Part shown: one piece after another, positions 1 through 8,181 of the stretch
Numbering within the stretch: the stretch's first letter is position 1
Layout: every line of letters starts with the position of its first letter
Assembly: GCA_944345705.1 (NCBI GenBank)
Contig: CALVML010000010.1
Span: forward strand, 1-41,086
Source of the DNA: an uncultured Clostridia bacterium
GTDB taxonomy: Bacteria > Bacillota > Clostridia > Christensenellales > UBA1242
DNA: 41,086 nucleotides
Direction of reading: 5' to 3'
Program-made: the position numbers and the translations under genes
The notes under the pieces: model-generated
Told to the model about the DNA's origin: nothing
Seen by the model: the letters and a program-made list of their open reading frames with translations, nothing else
Databases searched by the model: none

Positions 1-378
1 TCCAGAATTTACATAATAGGCAAGTAATGCAAGTTGTTCTGCAGAACTTATTTCATATACATTTTCAATATCATAAAATGTATATCCATTGACTGTTTTG
101 TTATTGTATGTTACTTTTGATAAAGATACAGAAGTGTCGGCATTTTGAATTGCATTTTGCCAACTTCCAGTGATAGAACTAATTCTAGAAGAATTTGCAT
201 TTACGTTGCCATCTGTGCGTGCATTGTCTGCATTAGATAGATCACTATCAACACTAATCACAGACTGCGACTTTTGATTTAAAAGTTCCTTTGAAAATGT
301 TGGTACCATACAAAAAATACCAGCAAGTAAAAGCATGACTGATATTCCCGCGATACTTTTCAAAACTTTTCTTAACAT
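1..378 (-). CDS. Secreted surface protein, N-terminal part (GLUG-type), cut by window edge
   Basis: Reading the minus strand from an ATG at 376-378 gives 126 codons open to the window edge. A GGAG ribosome site lies about 10 bases upstream. The start has a signal-peptide profile: MLRKVLKS, then a hydrophobic stretch (IAGISVMLLLAGIFCMV). A Ser/Asn-rich segment follows, then VYEISSAEQLALLAYYVNSG, the kind of segment that precedes GLUG-like repeats in secreted proteins; the protein encoded at 28968-31613 has a related segment (VIASAEDLAYLS). The protein is probably exported and cell-surface bound, but the missing C-terminus hides any anchor. The 468 bases to trpS hold no other gene; they are very AT-rich and carry the trpS promoter at their right end. 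Function beyond envelope location is unknown. Confidence 0.8.
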   Translation of the reverse strand, partial: MLRKVLKSIAGISVMLLLAGIFCMVPTFSKELLNQKSQSVISVDSDLSNADNARTDGNVNANSSRISSITGSWQNAIQNADTSVSLSKVTYNNKTVNGYTFYDIENVYEISSAEQLALLAYYVNSG

Positions 379-752
379 AACTCTTTATCTCCTTTTAGCA
401 AAAGTATAACCGAAAAGCAAGTAAGTATTATATTATTATTTTTAAATATTATATAATATAAACACTTGAAAACAAAACGATTTAAACAATTTTACTTGCA
501 ATTAGGTTAAAATTTTGAGTAGATTTTATGTCGAAAACAGGTGATAAATGCAAAGATTAAATCTCTTATAATTAATTATTTGTCTTTTGTATACTAATAA
601 TTTAAGCAAAATATATGAAAATAACATAAAAATCGGCAAATTTTGTCAATTTTTTATAATTTTTTTACAATTTTTCTCTTTATAACAAAAAAATTAGTAA
701 AAACAATATAAAACTTGTTTCCAAATACATACTTAATAAAATTATAATTCAT

Positions 753-781
753 TTGACATTATCAAAATAAAATTTTATAAT
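753..781 (+). promoter_or_regulatory. SigA promoter of trpS
   Basis: TTGACA at 753-758 and TATAAT at 776-781 with a 17-base spacer, a perfect consensus. A GGAG motif follows at 791, but the likely trpS ATG is about 50 bases further on. Between them is a weak hairpin (AAAACTT at 812-818 with AAGTTTT near 827-833). No T-box sequence is visible. Confidence 0.85.
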
Positions 782-846
782 TTAAACAAAGGAGAAAGAT
801 AAGACTTTGATAAAACTTTTTTTATTAAGTTTTTCTAAAATTGATT

Positions 847-1905
847 ATGAAAGAGATAATACTTACAGGCGATAGGCCAACCGGAAATCTACATTTAGGG
901 CATTACGTAGGTTCGGTACAAAATAGAGTTGCACTTCAAAACACTGATTTTGATAAATTTTATATTATGATTGCTGACACTCAAGCCTTGACTGACAACT
1001 TTAACAATGTGGATAAGGTTAAAAACAATATTATACAAGTTGCTATGGACTATATCAGTGCTGGCATTGATATAAATAAAGTCAACATCTTTATTCAATC
1101 ACAAGTGCCCGAACTTTTTGAAATGACTTCATATTTTTTAAATTTAGTCACGCTTTCAAGATTACAACGCAACCCTACAATTAAAGAAGAATTAAAACAG
1201 CGAGATTTTGTAAAATCTATCCCTGCTGGCTTTTTAACCTATCCTGTTTCACAGGCCGCCGATATACTCGCTTTTAAGACTACCCTTGTGCCTGTTGGAG
1301 AAGATCAACTTCCTATGGTTGAACAAACGCGAGAAGTTTTACAATCTTTTAATAACACATATAAACCACAAAATCCTATTTTTAATACGCCAAAAGCATT
1401 TTTAAATGAAAACAAGATCTGCCAAAGACTTCCAGGCCTTGACGGAAAAATAAAGATGTCAAAATCGGCTGGAAATGCAATATATCTTTGTGATGATGAA
1501 AAGACCATAAAAGAAAAGGTTATGTCAGCCTATACCGATCCTGACCATATTCGCGTGAGTGATCCTGGAAAGATTGAAGGTAATATTGTATTTGCATACC
1601 TTGACGCATTTGCAAAAGAAGAACATTTTAAAAAATATTTGCCAGACTATAGAAATCTTGACGAACTTAAAACTCACTATAAAAAAGGCGGACTTGGTGA
1701 CGTAAAAGTTAAACTATTTTTAAATAACATTCTTCAAGAACTTTTAGCCCCTATTCGAGAAAAAAAGTTAGAACTAGAAAAAAATGTAAATGATATTTAT
1801 AATCTTCTTTTTGAAAATTCTTTAAAGGCAAGCCTAGTTGCAAAAGCCACTCTTGAAGAAATGAAAGAGGCGATGGGACTAAACTATTTAAAACTTTTAA
1901 AATAG
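847..1905 (+). CDS. trpS: Tryptophanyl-tRNA synthetase
   Basis: Class I aminoacyl-tRNA synthetase that charges tRNA-Trp with tryptophan in the cytoplasm. The sequence shows the HIGH-type motif HLGH at residues 16-19 inside DRPTGNLHLGHYVGS, and the KMSKS loop at residues 203-207, both in the right order. The 352-residue length is normal for bacterial TrpRS. An in-frame TTG at 841 would add two residues; ATG at 847 fits the family better, though no ribosome site lies directly before either codon. The gene is monocistronic under the promoter at 753-781. There is no T-box, which is notable because many Firmicutes trpS genes have one. Confidence 0.96.
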   Translation: MKEIILTGDRPTGNLHLGHYVGSVQNRVALQNTDFDKFYIMIADTQALTDNFNNVDKVKNNIIQVAMDYISAGIDINKVNIFIQSQVPELFEMTSYFLNLVTLSRLQRNPTIKEELKQRDFVKSIPAGFLTYPVSQAADILAFKTTLVPVGEDQLPMVEQTREVLQSFNNTYKPQNPIFNTPKAFLNENKICQRLPGLDGKIKMSKSAGNAIYLCDDEKTIKEKVMSAYTDPDHIRVSDPGKIEGNIVFAYLDAFAKEEHFKKYLPDYRNLDELKTHYKKGGLGDVKVKLFLNNILQELLAPIREKKLELEKNVNDIYNLLFENSLKASLVAKATLEEMKEAMGLNYLKLLK

Positions 1906-2052
1906 TTAATTTTAATTTTTATTTATAATAAAAAAATATTGAAAAGCTATTTCAAACATTATTAAACTTGTTTTTAATAAACAAAAAAAATAAACTTAAA
2001 ATCGTATATCAAACAACAAAATTTAACAAAATATATTAAAAAAGGAGAAAAA

Positions 2053-3333
2053 ATGAGTAAAAAATCGCGTTTTTTTAGTATTTTTTCTTTAATTATGATT
2101 TTGGCGCTTCTTATTTTAGTGCCTATTTTGTTTGTAGGTTGTGGTAAAAAAACTGAAATTACAGATATTTCATTTACTGAAGAAGAATATCATATAAGTA
2201 GAAATGGATTTAAATATATTGATGTAAATATTACGCCTAGCAATATTAACTTGACAGGAAGATTGATGTGGACATCTGCCGATCCTGTTATTGCAAGAGT
2301 TGACGGTTTTGGTAAGGTGGAAGGACTTAATAATGGAAGAACTACTATAACTTGTAAGGTTGTTGATAGCGATCTATCCGCTTCATGTGATGTTATTGTT
2401 GACGACGGTAATGTAATTTATATGGAAGTTGGAAGGAAGGTAATCGAAGATCTCTATTATGAAGGAGATATTTTAGACGTAAGCGGTCTTAAAGTAAGTA
2501 TTAAATATGAAAGTGGTTTATCAGAAGACATTCCTGTTGATCAATTAACACTTACATATCCTACGCCACTTGTAGAAGGGGCTGTTCTTACAATTGAATA
2601 TATGCAATTTAAAAAGGAATTTGAACTGTTTGTTCTTCCACTGGAGATATCAAAAATTGAATTAGAATCTCTACCAACAAAAACTACTTATTATGCTGGA
2701 GAAATCTTTGACCCTACAGGTATGGTTGTAGAGGCAACTTACACAAATGGAAATAAACGAGTCATAGATTATTCGAATTTGCAGTATAAAACTACTCCGC
2801 TTACCATAGACGATACAATACTTACTATAACATACCAAGATTTCACTGTTGAATTACCAATCACTATTCAGTCAAATTATACAGTTAGCGATTACTCTAA
2901 TCTTCAAAGTGTGATAGATAGTGCTGTCAATAATAGTGTTATAAGACTTGCAAACGGAACTTTTAACACTAGTATTGTTATAAATATTCCTCTTTCCAAA
3001 AATTTAACTATACTGTCACTTAAAAACACAACTATTAATTCAAATTCAAATGATATAATTTTTAATCTAATAGATGATAGCGAAGAAAGTGGAAGTTTAA
3101 GACTTATTAATTTAACTTTAAATACTACAAGTTTTGCTTTAAGTGGCGATAATTTAAGCAATTTTACTATTAATCTTGAAAATACCATTATAAATCAAGA
3201 AAATCTTGAAAGTGATATAATATCTATAACAAATTCACAAAACGGAAATATTAATTTTGTAAATTCTAATATAATAAATAACGAATTTATAATTTTAGAA
3301 AATTGCGAAGATGTAATTGTTAAATTTGATTAA
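2053..3333 (+). CDS. Lipoprotein with bacterial Ig-like domains
   Basis: 426 residues after a good AAAGGAG site. A signal peptide (MSKKSRFF plus a long hydrophobic core) ends in ILFVGC, a lipobox-like site with Phe at -3, so the mature protein is probably lipid-anchored outside the membrane. Domains by eye: a BIG2-like Ig domain at about 35-118 (ITPSN..L..WTSADPVIARVDGFGKVEGLNNGRTTIT); two Big_3-like modules at about 120-196 and 197-273 (PTKTTYYAGEIFDPTGMVVEATYTNG); and a C-terminal region at about 280-426 rich in short N/T/I strands that resembles a right-handed beta-helix. No enzymatic motif is visible. It stands alone between trpS and the convergent recF and shares a terminator with recF. 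Adhesive or structural roles are guesses. Confidence 0.85.
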   Translation: MSKKSRFFSIFSLIMILALLILVPILFVGCGKKTEITDISFTEEEYHISRNGFKYIDVNITPSNINLTGRLMWTSADPVIARVDGFGKVEGLNNGRTTITCKVVDSDLSASCDVIVDDGNVIYMEVGRKVIEDLYYEGDILDVSGLKVSIKYESGLSEDIPVDQLTLTYPTPLVEGAVLTIEYMQFKKEFELFVLPLEISKIELESLPTKTTYYAGEIFDPTGMVVEATYTNGNKRVIDYSNLQYKTTPLTIDDTILTITYQDFTVELPITIQSNYTVSDYSNLQSVIDSAVNNSVIRLANGTFNTSIVINIPLSKNLTILSLKNTTINSNSNDIIFNLIDDSEESGSLRLINLTLNTTSFALSGDNLSNFTINLENTIINQENLESDIISITNSQNGNINFVNSNIINNEFIILENCEDVIVKFD

Positions 3334-3370
3334 AATAAATAAAAATTGATTAAATATCTTAAAAATTTAT

Positions 3371-3420
3371 TAAAAAATAGGAAAAAATTTAAATATTTTC
3401 TAATTTTTTCCTATTTTTTT
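3371..3420. terminator. Bidirectional terminator between lipoprotein gene and recF
   Basis: An A-rich arm around ATAGGAAAAAATT (from 3371) pairs with AATTTTTTCCTAT (3402-3414) and continues into a T run. The A-rich start serves as the T run on the minus strand, so it can end both convergent genes. Confidence 0.75.
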
Positions 3421-3445
3421 GATTTTTTTATTAAATTTTAATTTT

Positions 3446-4507
3446 TTAATTGTTTTTTATATAAATCTTATTTGCTTCTATATTTTCATCAAAATCTGTA
3501 CAAGTGATTATCGTTTGCGTTTTTGATGTAAATTTTAATAGTTTTTCTCGTCTGTCTTTATCAAGTTCACTAAACACATCGTCGAGAAGGAGAATTGGAT
3601 ATTCACCTATCCTATTTTTTATTATCTCAATCTCTGCAAGTTTTAATGACAGTGCGCTCGTCCTCTGCTGACCACGACTGCCAAAGCTTTTAACTTCTGT
3701 TCCGTTTAAATATATATCAATCTCATCTCTATGCACTCCAACCGTTGTATAGCCAAGCTTAAAATCTTTTTCTAGATTTTTAGCGAGTGCCTTTTGCATG
3801 TTTTGAGCATAGTTTTCACTAAACGAACTTATATATTTTATTTCAAGTTTTTCCTTGCCAGATGAAATATATTCATGGGCAAGGCTTGCATAAGGAGCTA
3901 AGTCCTCTATAAACTTTTTTCTTTCTAAGAATATCTTCTCAGCAAGATCACAAAGTGCTCTATCCCAAATGTCGATAGTCTGTTTAATGACATTTATATC
4001 AGGGCTGCTTTTAAGCAGTTTATTTCTGTTTTGTAACACCTTTTCATATCTACCTAAAATATAAAAATATTTCTTATTGGTCTGCGATATATCTATATTC
4101 ATAAACCTTCGCCTTTCTTCTGGCGACTCTTTTATAAGTTTAAGTTCGTCAGGCGAAAAGAATACAGCATTTGCTTGACAAAGCAGTTCACCTATCTTGC
4201 GAATAGGAATGTTATCTATTTTTACTGTCTTATTGTGATCTCTGTCAAATAAAAATTCTATCTCTACATCTCTATATTTCTTTGCAAAGTAGGCTTTTAT
4301 AAATCCGCGCTGACTATTCCACTTTATAACTTCCTTTTCTTTTGATGTGCGAAAACTTTTGCCAAGCACTGCAAAAAAAATAGCTTCAAGTATATTTGTC
4401 TTACCTTGCGCGTTCTTTCCAATAATGATATTTAGTTTATCATCAAACTTAAATTCACTATCACTATAATTCCTAAAATCTTTAAGTTTGATCTTTTTAA
4501 TTACCAT
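3446..4507 (-). CDS. recF: DNA replication and repair protein RecF
   Basis: SMC-like ATPase that loads RecA at gapped DNA with RecO and RecR. Visible motifs: MVIKKIKLKDFRNYSD at the N-terminus, Walker A GKNAQGKT near residue 30, the ABC signature region SRGQQRTSALSLKLAEIE, and Walker B LLLDDVFSELD near the C-terminus. 353 residues is normal. In many Firmicutes recF lies downstream of dnaN on the same strand; here it is upstream of dnaA and divergent from it, so the origin block has been rearranged. It ends at the shared terminator at 3371-3420. Confidence 0.96.
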   Translation of the reverse strand: MVIKKIKLKDFRNYSDSEFKFDDKLNIIIGKNAQGKTNILEAIFFAVLGKSFRTSKEKEVIKWNSQRGFIKAYFAKKYRDVEIEFLFDRDHNKTVKIDNIPIRKIGELLCQANAVFFSPDELKLIKESPEERRRFMNIDISQTNKKYFYILGRYEKVLQNRNKLLKSSPDINVIKQTIDIWDRALCDLAEKIFLERKKFIEDLAPYASLAHEYISSGKEKLEIKYISSFSENYAQNMQKALAKNLEKDFKLGYTTVGVHRDEIDIYLNGTEVKSFGSRGQQRTSALSLKLAEIEIIKNRIGEYPILLLDDVFSELDKDRREKLLKFTSKTQTIITCTDFDENIEANKIYIKNN

Positions 4508-4675
4508 CTCATTTATTGTAACACAAAAATAAAAATTATTCTATAGATTTACCATTTTTATACAAAATTTGTTTTGCTTTAAATTTTATAATAAAATCTC
4601 TACATTAAACAAAATTATTTTGATTTATATTATTTAAAAAAAAATGTGTGATCGAATATACAAAGATTTTAATAT

Positions 4676-4701
4676 AAAAAGTCAGTCTTTATTGACTTTT
4701 T
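4676..4701. terminator. Terminator-like hairpin overlapping the dnaA promoter
   Basis: AAAAAGTCA (4676-4684), an 8-base loop, and TGACTTTTT (4693-4701) form a perfect 9-bp stem followed by further T. There is no gene to terminate here: recF and dnaA diverge around it. The right arm overlaps the -35 box of the dnaA promoter (4692-4697). It may end a small upstream transcript or be a DNA-level control element; this is inference. Confidence 0.45.
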
Positions 4702-4720
4702 TTATTTTTCAAATTATAAT
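4692..4720 (+). promoter_or_regulatory. SigA promoter of dnaA
   Basis: TTGACT at 4692-4697, 17-base spacer, TATAAT at 4715-4720. Transcription would start near 4727, giving a leader of about 16 bases that contains the AAAAGGGG ribosome site. I see no DnaA box in the recF-dnaA gap. Confidence 0.8.
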
Positions 4721-4742
4721 AAAAAGGCAAAAGGGGTAAAAT

Positions 4743-6104
4743 ATGCAAGATTTGTCTTCACTTTGGCAAGCGGTGCTTGAAAAACTTGAACTTAATGTAT
4801 CAAATGTATCCTATGTGATGTGGTTTAAGCCACTAAAAGTCTTAGATTTTGTAGACGGCAAAAAACTTATAATCGCCACAAATTCAACTTCTGCAAAAAA
4901 TCAAATACTACGAAACTATATTGATAAATTAAAGAGTGCAGTAGAAGATATCTTTGGCGAAAACATAGAGATTGAAGTTTTAGACCAAAATGAAGAGATT
5001 GAGTATGTAAAGATAAATGGCGAGAATTCAAAAGAAAAAGGCGTTGAAGTAAATAAAAATCCTTTTAATGCGAAATATACTTTTGATAATTTTGTCGTTG
5101 GAAAAAGCAATCAGTTTGTCTATGCCGCTGCAAGAAGTGTGGCTGAACATCCTGGTGAAAAGTTTAATCCCCTATTCATTTACGGCGGAGTTGGTCTTGG
5201 TAAAACTCATATTTTGCACGCTATAGGAAATTATTTAAAGGAATTTAATCCTAATTTGAATGTAATGTATGTAACTTGCGAACAATTTGCAAACGATTAT
5301 ATTGAAAGTTTAGGCTCTGCTTCTAAAAATAAGGCAGTACTTGAGTTTAGGGCAAAATATAGAAATCTTGATGTACTTATGGTAGATGATATTCAATTCA
5401 TTTCAAAGAAAACCTCAACTCAAGAAGAATTTTTTCATACCTTTAATGAATTATATCAAAACAACAAACAGATTATAATTTCTTCCGATCGTCCACCAAA
5501 GGATATTGAAACACTTGCCGATAGACTTCGTTCTCGCTTTACAAGTGGACTTATTCAAGATATACAACAGCCCGACCTTGAAACTAGAATTGCAATCTTA
5601 AGAAAAAAATGTCAACTTGAAAAGTATGTGATAGATGATAATGTAATCGACTTTATTGCCGAAAAGATAGACTCAAATATTCGTGATCTTGAAGGTATGC
5701 TTTCAAAGATATATTTCCTTGCAAATCTTTCTAATAAGCCTAGTGCAACAATGGAAGAAGCGTTTGAAGCTTTCAATGGTCTTATTGAAGAAGAAAAAAA
5801 TGAAGGACTTTCTCCTGATGATATCATAGATTGCGTTTGTAAATATTTTGATATCACGAGGGCAGATATTATAGGAAAAAAGAAAAGCAAAGAAGTGGTT
5901 GAACCGCGTATGATTGCAATATATCTTATAAGTGAAATCCTTGAGATGCCACTCGTGTCAATTGGAAAACTATTTGGCGGACGAGATCATACAACGATCA
6001 TGCATTCGCGCGACAAGATCTCAGACGCACTTAAGACATCTTTTAAAACTCAAAGTTTTATAAACGATATCAAAAAGATGTTGAAAAGTGGACAAAATTG
6101 TTGA
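4743..6104 (+). CDS. dnaA: Chromosomal replication initiator DnaA
   Basis: AAA+ initiator that binds DnaA boxes, melts oriC and loads the helicase. Domain order is canonical: an N-terminal domain (LWQAVLEKLELNVSNVSYVMWFKPL), a short linker, the AAA+ core with Walker A GGVGLGKTH and Walker B VDDIQF, arginine-rich LADRLRSRF, and the C-terminal DNA-binding signature GGRDHTTIMHS. 453 residues is typical. The ATG follows an AAAAGGGG site. The stop is directly followed by two perfect DnaA boxes, so the gene abuts its own target, oriC. Confidence 0.98.
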   Translation: MQDLSSLWQAVLEKLELNVSNVSYVMWFKPLKVLDFVDGKKLIIATNSTSAKNQILRNYIDKLKSAVEDIFGENIEIEVLDQNEEIEYVKINGENSKEKGVEVNKNPFNAKYTFDNFVVGKSNQFVYAAARSVAEHPGEKFNPLFIYGGVGLGKTHILHAIGNYLKEFNPNLNVMYVTCEQFANDYIESLGSASKNKAVLEFRAKYRNLDVLMVDDIQFISKKTSTQEEFFHTFNELYQNNKQIIISSDRPPKDIETLADRLRSRFTSGLIQDIQQPDLETRIAILRKKCQLEKYVIDDNVIDFIAEKIDSNIRDLEGMLSKIYFLANLSNKPSATMEEAFEAFNGLIEEEKNEGLSPDDIIDCVCKYFDITRADIIGKKKSKEVVEPRMIAIYLISEILEMPLVSIGKLFGGRDHTTIMHSRDKISDALKTSFKTQSFINDIKKMLKSGQNC

Positions 6105-6133
6105 TTTATCCACATAGTTATCCACATTCATTA

Positions 6134-6200
6134 AATCTATATATAGTATAAATTTTTGATTTTGAATGATAAAAATCGTCTATATATAGATTTTTTTTAT
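6134..6200 (+). terminator. Terminator of dnaA inside oriC
   Basis: AATCTATATATAG (6134-6146) and CTATATATAGATT (6180-6192) form a 13-bp perfect stem with a long loop, followed by a run of T. It probably ends dnaA transcription, and because it lies between DnaA boxes it could also extrude during unwinding. Confidence 0.7.
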
Positions 6201-6398
6201 TTTATACACATTTTCACATTCATTATTATTAATATTATTATTTAACAAATAAAAAATATTATCTATTTTAGGTTTTTGAAGGGATAAAAATTTTTGTGAT
6301 TTTGTTTTTAATTGAAAATTTTTTATTCTAAACCTATAATAAAGATGTAGTAAAATTAAAAAATATCTTTCAATTCTTATTAAAAATCTACTATTAAT

Positions 6399-6427
6399 TT
6401 GCTTAATTTTTTATATTATGATATAAT
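6399..6427 (+). promoter_or_regulatory. SigA promoter of dnaN
   Basis: TTGCTT at 6399-6404, 17-base spacer, TATAAT at 6422-6427, then AAAGGAG just before the dnaN ATG. This makes dnaN transcriptionally independent of dnaA. Confidence 0.7.
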
Positions 6428-6448
6428 AAGAAAGTAAAGGAGAAAATT

Positions 6449-7549
6449 ATGTTTGTAACTTGTCAAGGACTTGAACTTAGTGATGCTTTTCTAAAGGTTA
6501 GTAAAGCAATTTCAAATAAGATAACAAATCCAATTTTAGAAGGAATTAAAATCATAGCAGAAGATGACACTCTTATAATGAGTGCAACTGATACCGAACT
6601 TACAATCGAAAAGAAGATTAAAGCAGATGTTAAAATTGAAGGTGAAACTGTTGTACCGGGAAGATTTATAACTGAGTTTGTTAAAAAACTTACAAATTCA
6701 CAGATCGAACTTGAACTAAACGATAAAAATCAACTGCTCATAAGATATGAAGACAGCGAAAGTATTATACAGTGCTATAATCCTGTGGAATATCCTGGTT
6801 TTAAGTCTATTTCAACTAGTGAATATTTTGGTATTTCAAAGAAAGATTTTAAAATTTGTGTAAACAAATCTATCTTCTCAGTAGCAATCGATGATTCTCG
6901 TCCTATTTTAAAAGGTGTACTTTTAGATATCAATAATAACGAACTAAACACTGTTGCTCTAGATGGATACAGACTTGCTAGAGTTAAAAAACATATTAAA
7001 TCAAATATTGTAAAATCTGTCGTTGTTCCAGCAAGAAGTTTAAATGAACTTGCAAAACTTATCGACGATAGTGATGATATAATCAATATTTATATTGATG
7101 ATTATACAATGATGGCAGACCTTGGCGACACTAAGGTGACATCAAGACTTCTAGAAGGCGACTATATCAACTATAAACAGATTATACCAGCAAATTATGA
7201 GACTTTTGTAATAATTAATAAAGAGCAGTTTGAGCAGGCATTAGAGCGAGCAACTCTGCTTTCTAGAGCAAGCAACAACAACTTTGTTAAATTTGATATA
7301 AAAGAAAACAATCTTTGCATTACATCAAACTCAGAACTTGGAAATATAAAAGAAAACATTCCTGTAAATGTTTCAGGAAAAGATTTGGTTATTTCATTCA
7401 ATCCTAGATATTTTCTTGAAAGTCTAAGAGTAAATACAAATGAATTTATAAAGATTTGCTTCAATAAATCTTCATCACCATGTGTGATAGTTCCTACTGA
7501 AGAAGATGAATTCTTGTATTTGATATTGCCTGTTAGAGTGATTGGATAA
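6449..7549 (+). CDS. dnaN: DNA polymerase III beta subunit (sliding clamp)
   Basis: Ring-shaped clamp that tethers the replicative polymerase and recruits repair factors. 366 residues with the three-fold clamp layout: MFVTCQGLELSDAFLKVSKAISNK at the start, KGVLLDINNNELNTVALDGYRLARVK in the middle domain, and the conserved C-terminus SPCVIVPTEEDEFLYLILPVR. ATG follows AAAGGAG. It is monocistronic between its own promoter and a strong terminator at 7600-7626. Confidence 0.97.
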   Translation: MFVTCQGLELSDAFLKVSKAISNKITNPILEGIKIIAEDDTLIMSATDTELTIEKKIKADVKIEGETVVPGRFITEFVKKLTNSQIELELNDKNQLLIRYEDSESIIQCYNPVEYPGFKSISTSEYFGISKKDFKICVNKSIFSVAIDDSRPILKGVLLDINNNELNTVALDGYRLARVKKHIKSNIVKSVVVPARSLNELAKLIDDSDDIINIYIDDYTMMADLGDTKVTSRLLEGDYINYKQIIPANYETFVIINKEQFEQALERATLLSRASNNNFVKFDIKENNLCITSNSELGNIKENIPVNVSGKDLVISFNPRYFLESLRVNTNEFIKICFNKSSSPCVIVPTEEDEFLYLILPVRVIG

Positions 7550-7570
7550 ATTTAAAGAAATTGTATAAAT

Positions 7571-7600
7571 TTTTCGGTCGCGCCGTTTGTATACAGTCTG
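7571..7600 (+). repeat. Dispersed repeat module (GGTCGCGCC ... ACAGTCTG)
   Basis: TTTTCGGTCGCGCC at 7571-7584 and ATACAGTCTG at 7591-7600. The same pair occurs inverted at the left end of the composite element at 27895-28322 (ACTGTAGA ... GGCGCGACCGAAAA), and CTACAGTCTG occurs again at 16418 and 28272. This shorter copy directly abuts the dnaN terminator. Confidence 0.65.
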
Positions 7601-7626
7601 AGAGAGAAATTATTTCTCTCTCTTTT
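7600..7626 (+). terminator. Terminator of dnaN
   Basis: GAGAGAGAAA (7600-7609) pairs with TTTCTCTCTC (7613-7622) around a 3-base loop, followed by TTTT. Confidence 0.85.
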
Positions 7627-7685
7627 AAAATAAATTGACTTTACAAATATTTAATATTAAAATATATTTAAACAAAGGAGAAATA

Positions 7686-8177
7686 ATGAAAATAAAAGGT
7701 AATTACAAAATTGAAGCGTTTGGTATAAATGAAGTAAGAGAATTTGGAAGCAAGGAAAACGATAACAAAAATCCAAATTTACTAACTTTAATCTATGGAG
7801 AATATAGAAAATTTGTTTTTCATAAAGAGAGAGCGTACGACCTTGTAAAAGCAATACTTGGTTTAGATTATCTATATAAAATGGATATAACTAGAGAATA
7901 TTTCAATAATTCTGTAAAAAAGCATGGATTTGTATATGTGATGAACAATTTTTTAAAAGGAAGAGGATTTATTCTCGTATCCACACATGATAAAAATTTA
8001 GGCGAAACAAATAAAGATATAATTATAGGTATAACAAATATTTCAGACAATGGTAAGTTACTTATAAAGAACGATAAAAACCTATTTGTAGATAACGTAC
8101 ATTATGACGAAATGTTTAGATATAATCAAAATAATAATCAAAACAATAACGATCAAGATGATGGTATAGAAAGGTAA
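7686..8177 (+). CDS. Unknown protein; paralogue of the gene at 39887-40387
   Basis: 163 residues from the ATG at 7686, which follows AAAGGAG at good spacing; the longer in-frame extension upstream lacks a ribosome site. I recognise no known domain. It is clearly related to the protein at 39887-40387: shared anchors are IKGxY at the start, NPxLLxLxYG, FxFxKExxYxL, VxNxxLxGR, a GxTxI/GITxI block, KNxxxLF and VxYDxxxxY near the end. There is no signal peptide or membrane segment, so it is probably cytosolic. The tail is low-complexity Asn/Gln (RYNQNNNQNNNDQDDG). It lies 4 bases before dut, with which it is almost certainly co-transcribed and perhaps translationally coupled, hinting at a nucleotide or replication-linked role; that is inference only. 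Confidence 0.85.
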   Translation: MKIKGNYKIEAFGINEVREFGSKENDNKNPNLLTLIYGEYRKFVFHKERAYDLVKAILGLDYLYKMDITREYFNNSVKKHGFVYVMNNFLKGRGFILVSTHDKNLGETNKDIIIGITNISDNGKLLIKNDKNLFVDNVHYDEMFRYNQNNNQNNNDQDDGIER

Positions 8178-8181
8178 AAAT

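Larger units (their letters stand above)
6105..6448. other. oriC: Probable oriC (dnaA-dnaN intergenic region)
   Basis: The 344 bases after dnaA hold two perfect DnaA boxes TTATCCACA at 6106-6114 and 6118-6126, and a near-consensus TTATACACA at 6202-6210, all in one orientation. Twelve bases past the third box is a TTA-triplet run (6223-6231, then 6235-6243), which has the strand and direction expected of DnaA-trio unwinding elements. The rest is extremely AT-rich, suitable for a DNA unwinding element. A long hairpin (6134-6192) sits between the boxes. The dnaN promoter closes the region. The call rests on position and boxes; GC skew was not computed. Confidence 0.82.

Noticed and set aside
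381..840. T-box riboswitch before trpS
   Set aside because: No conserved T-box sequence or specifier loop; only a promoter and a weak hairpin.
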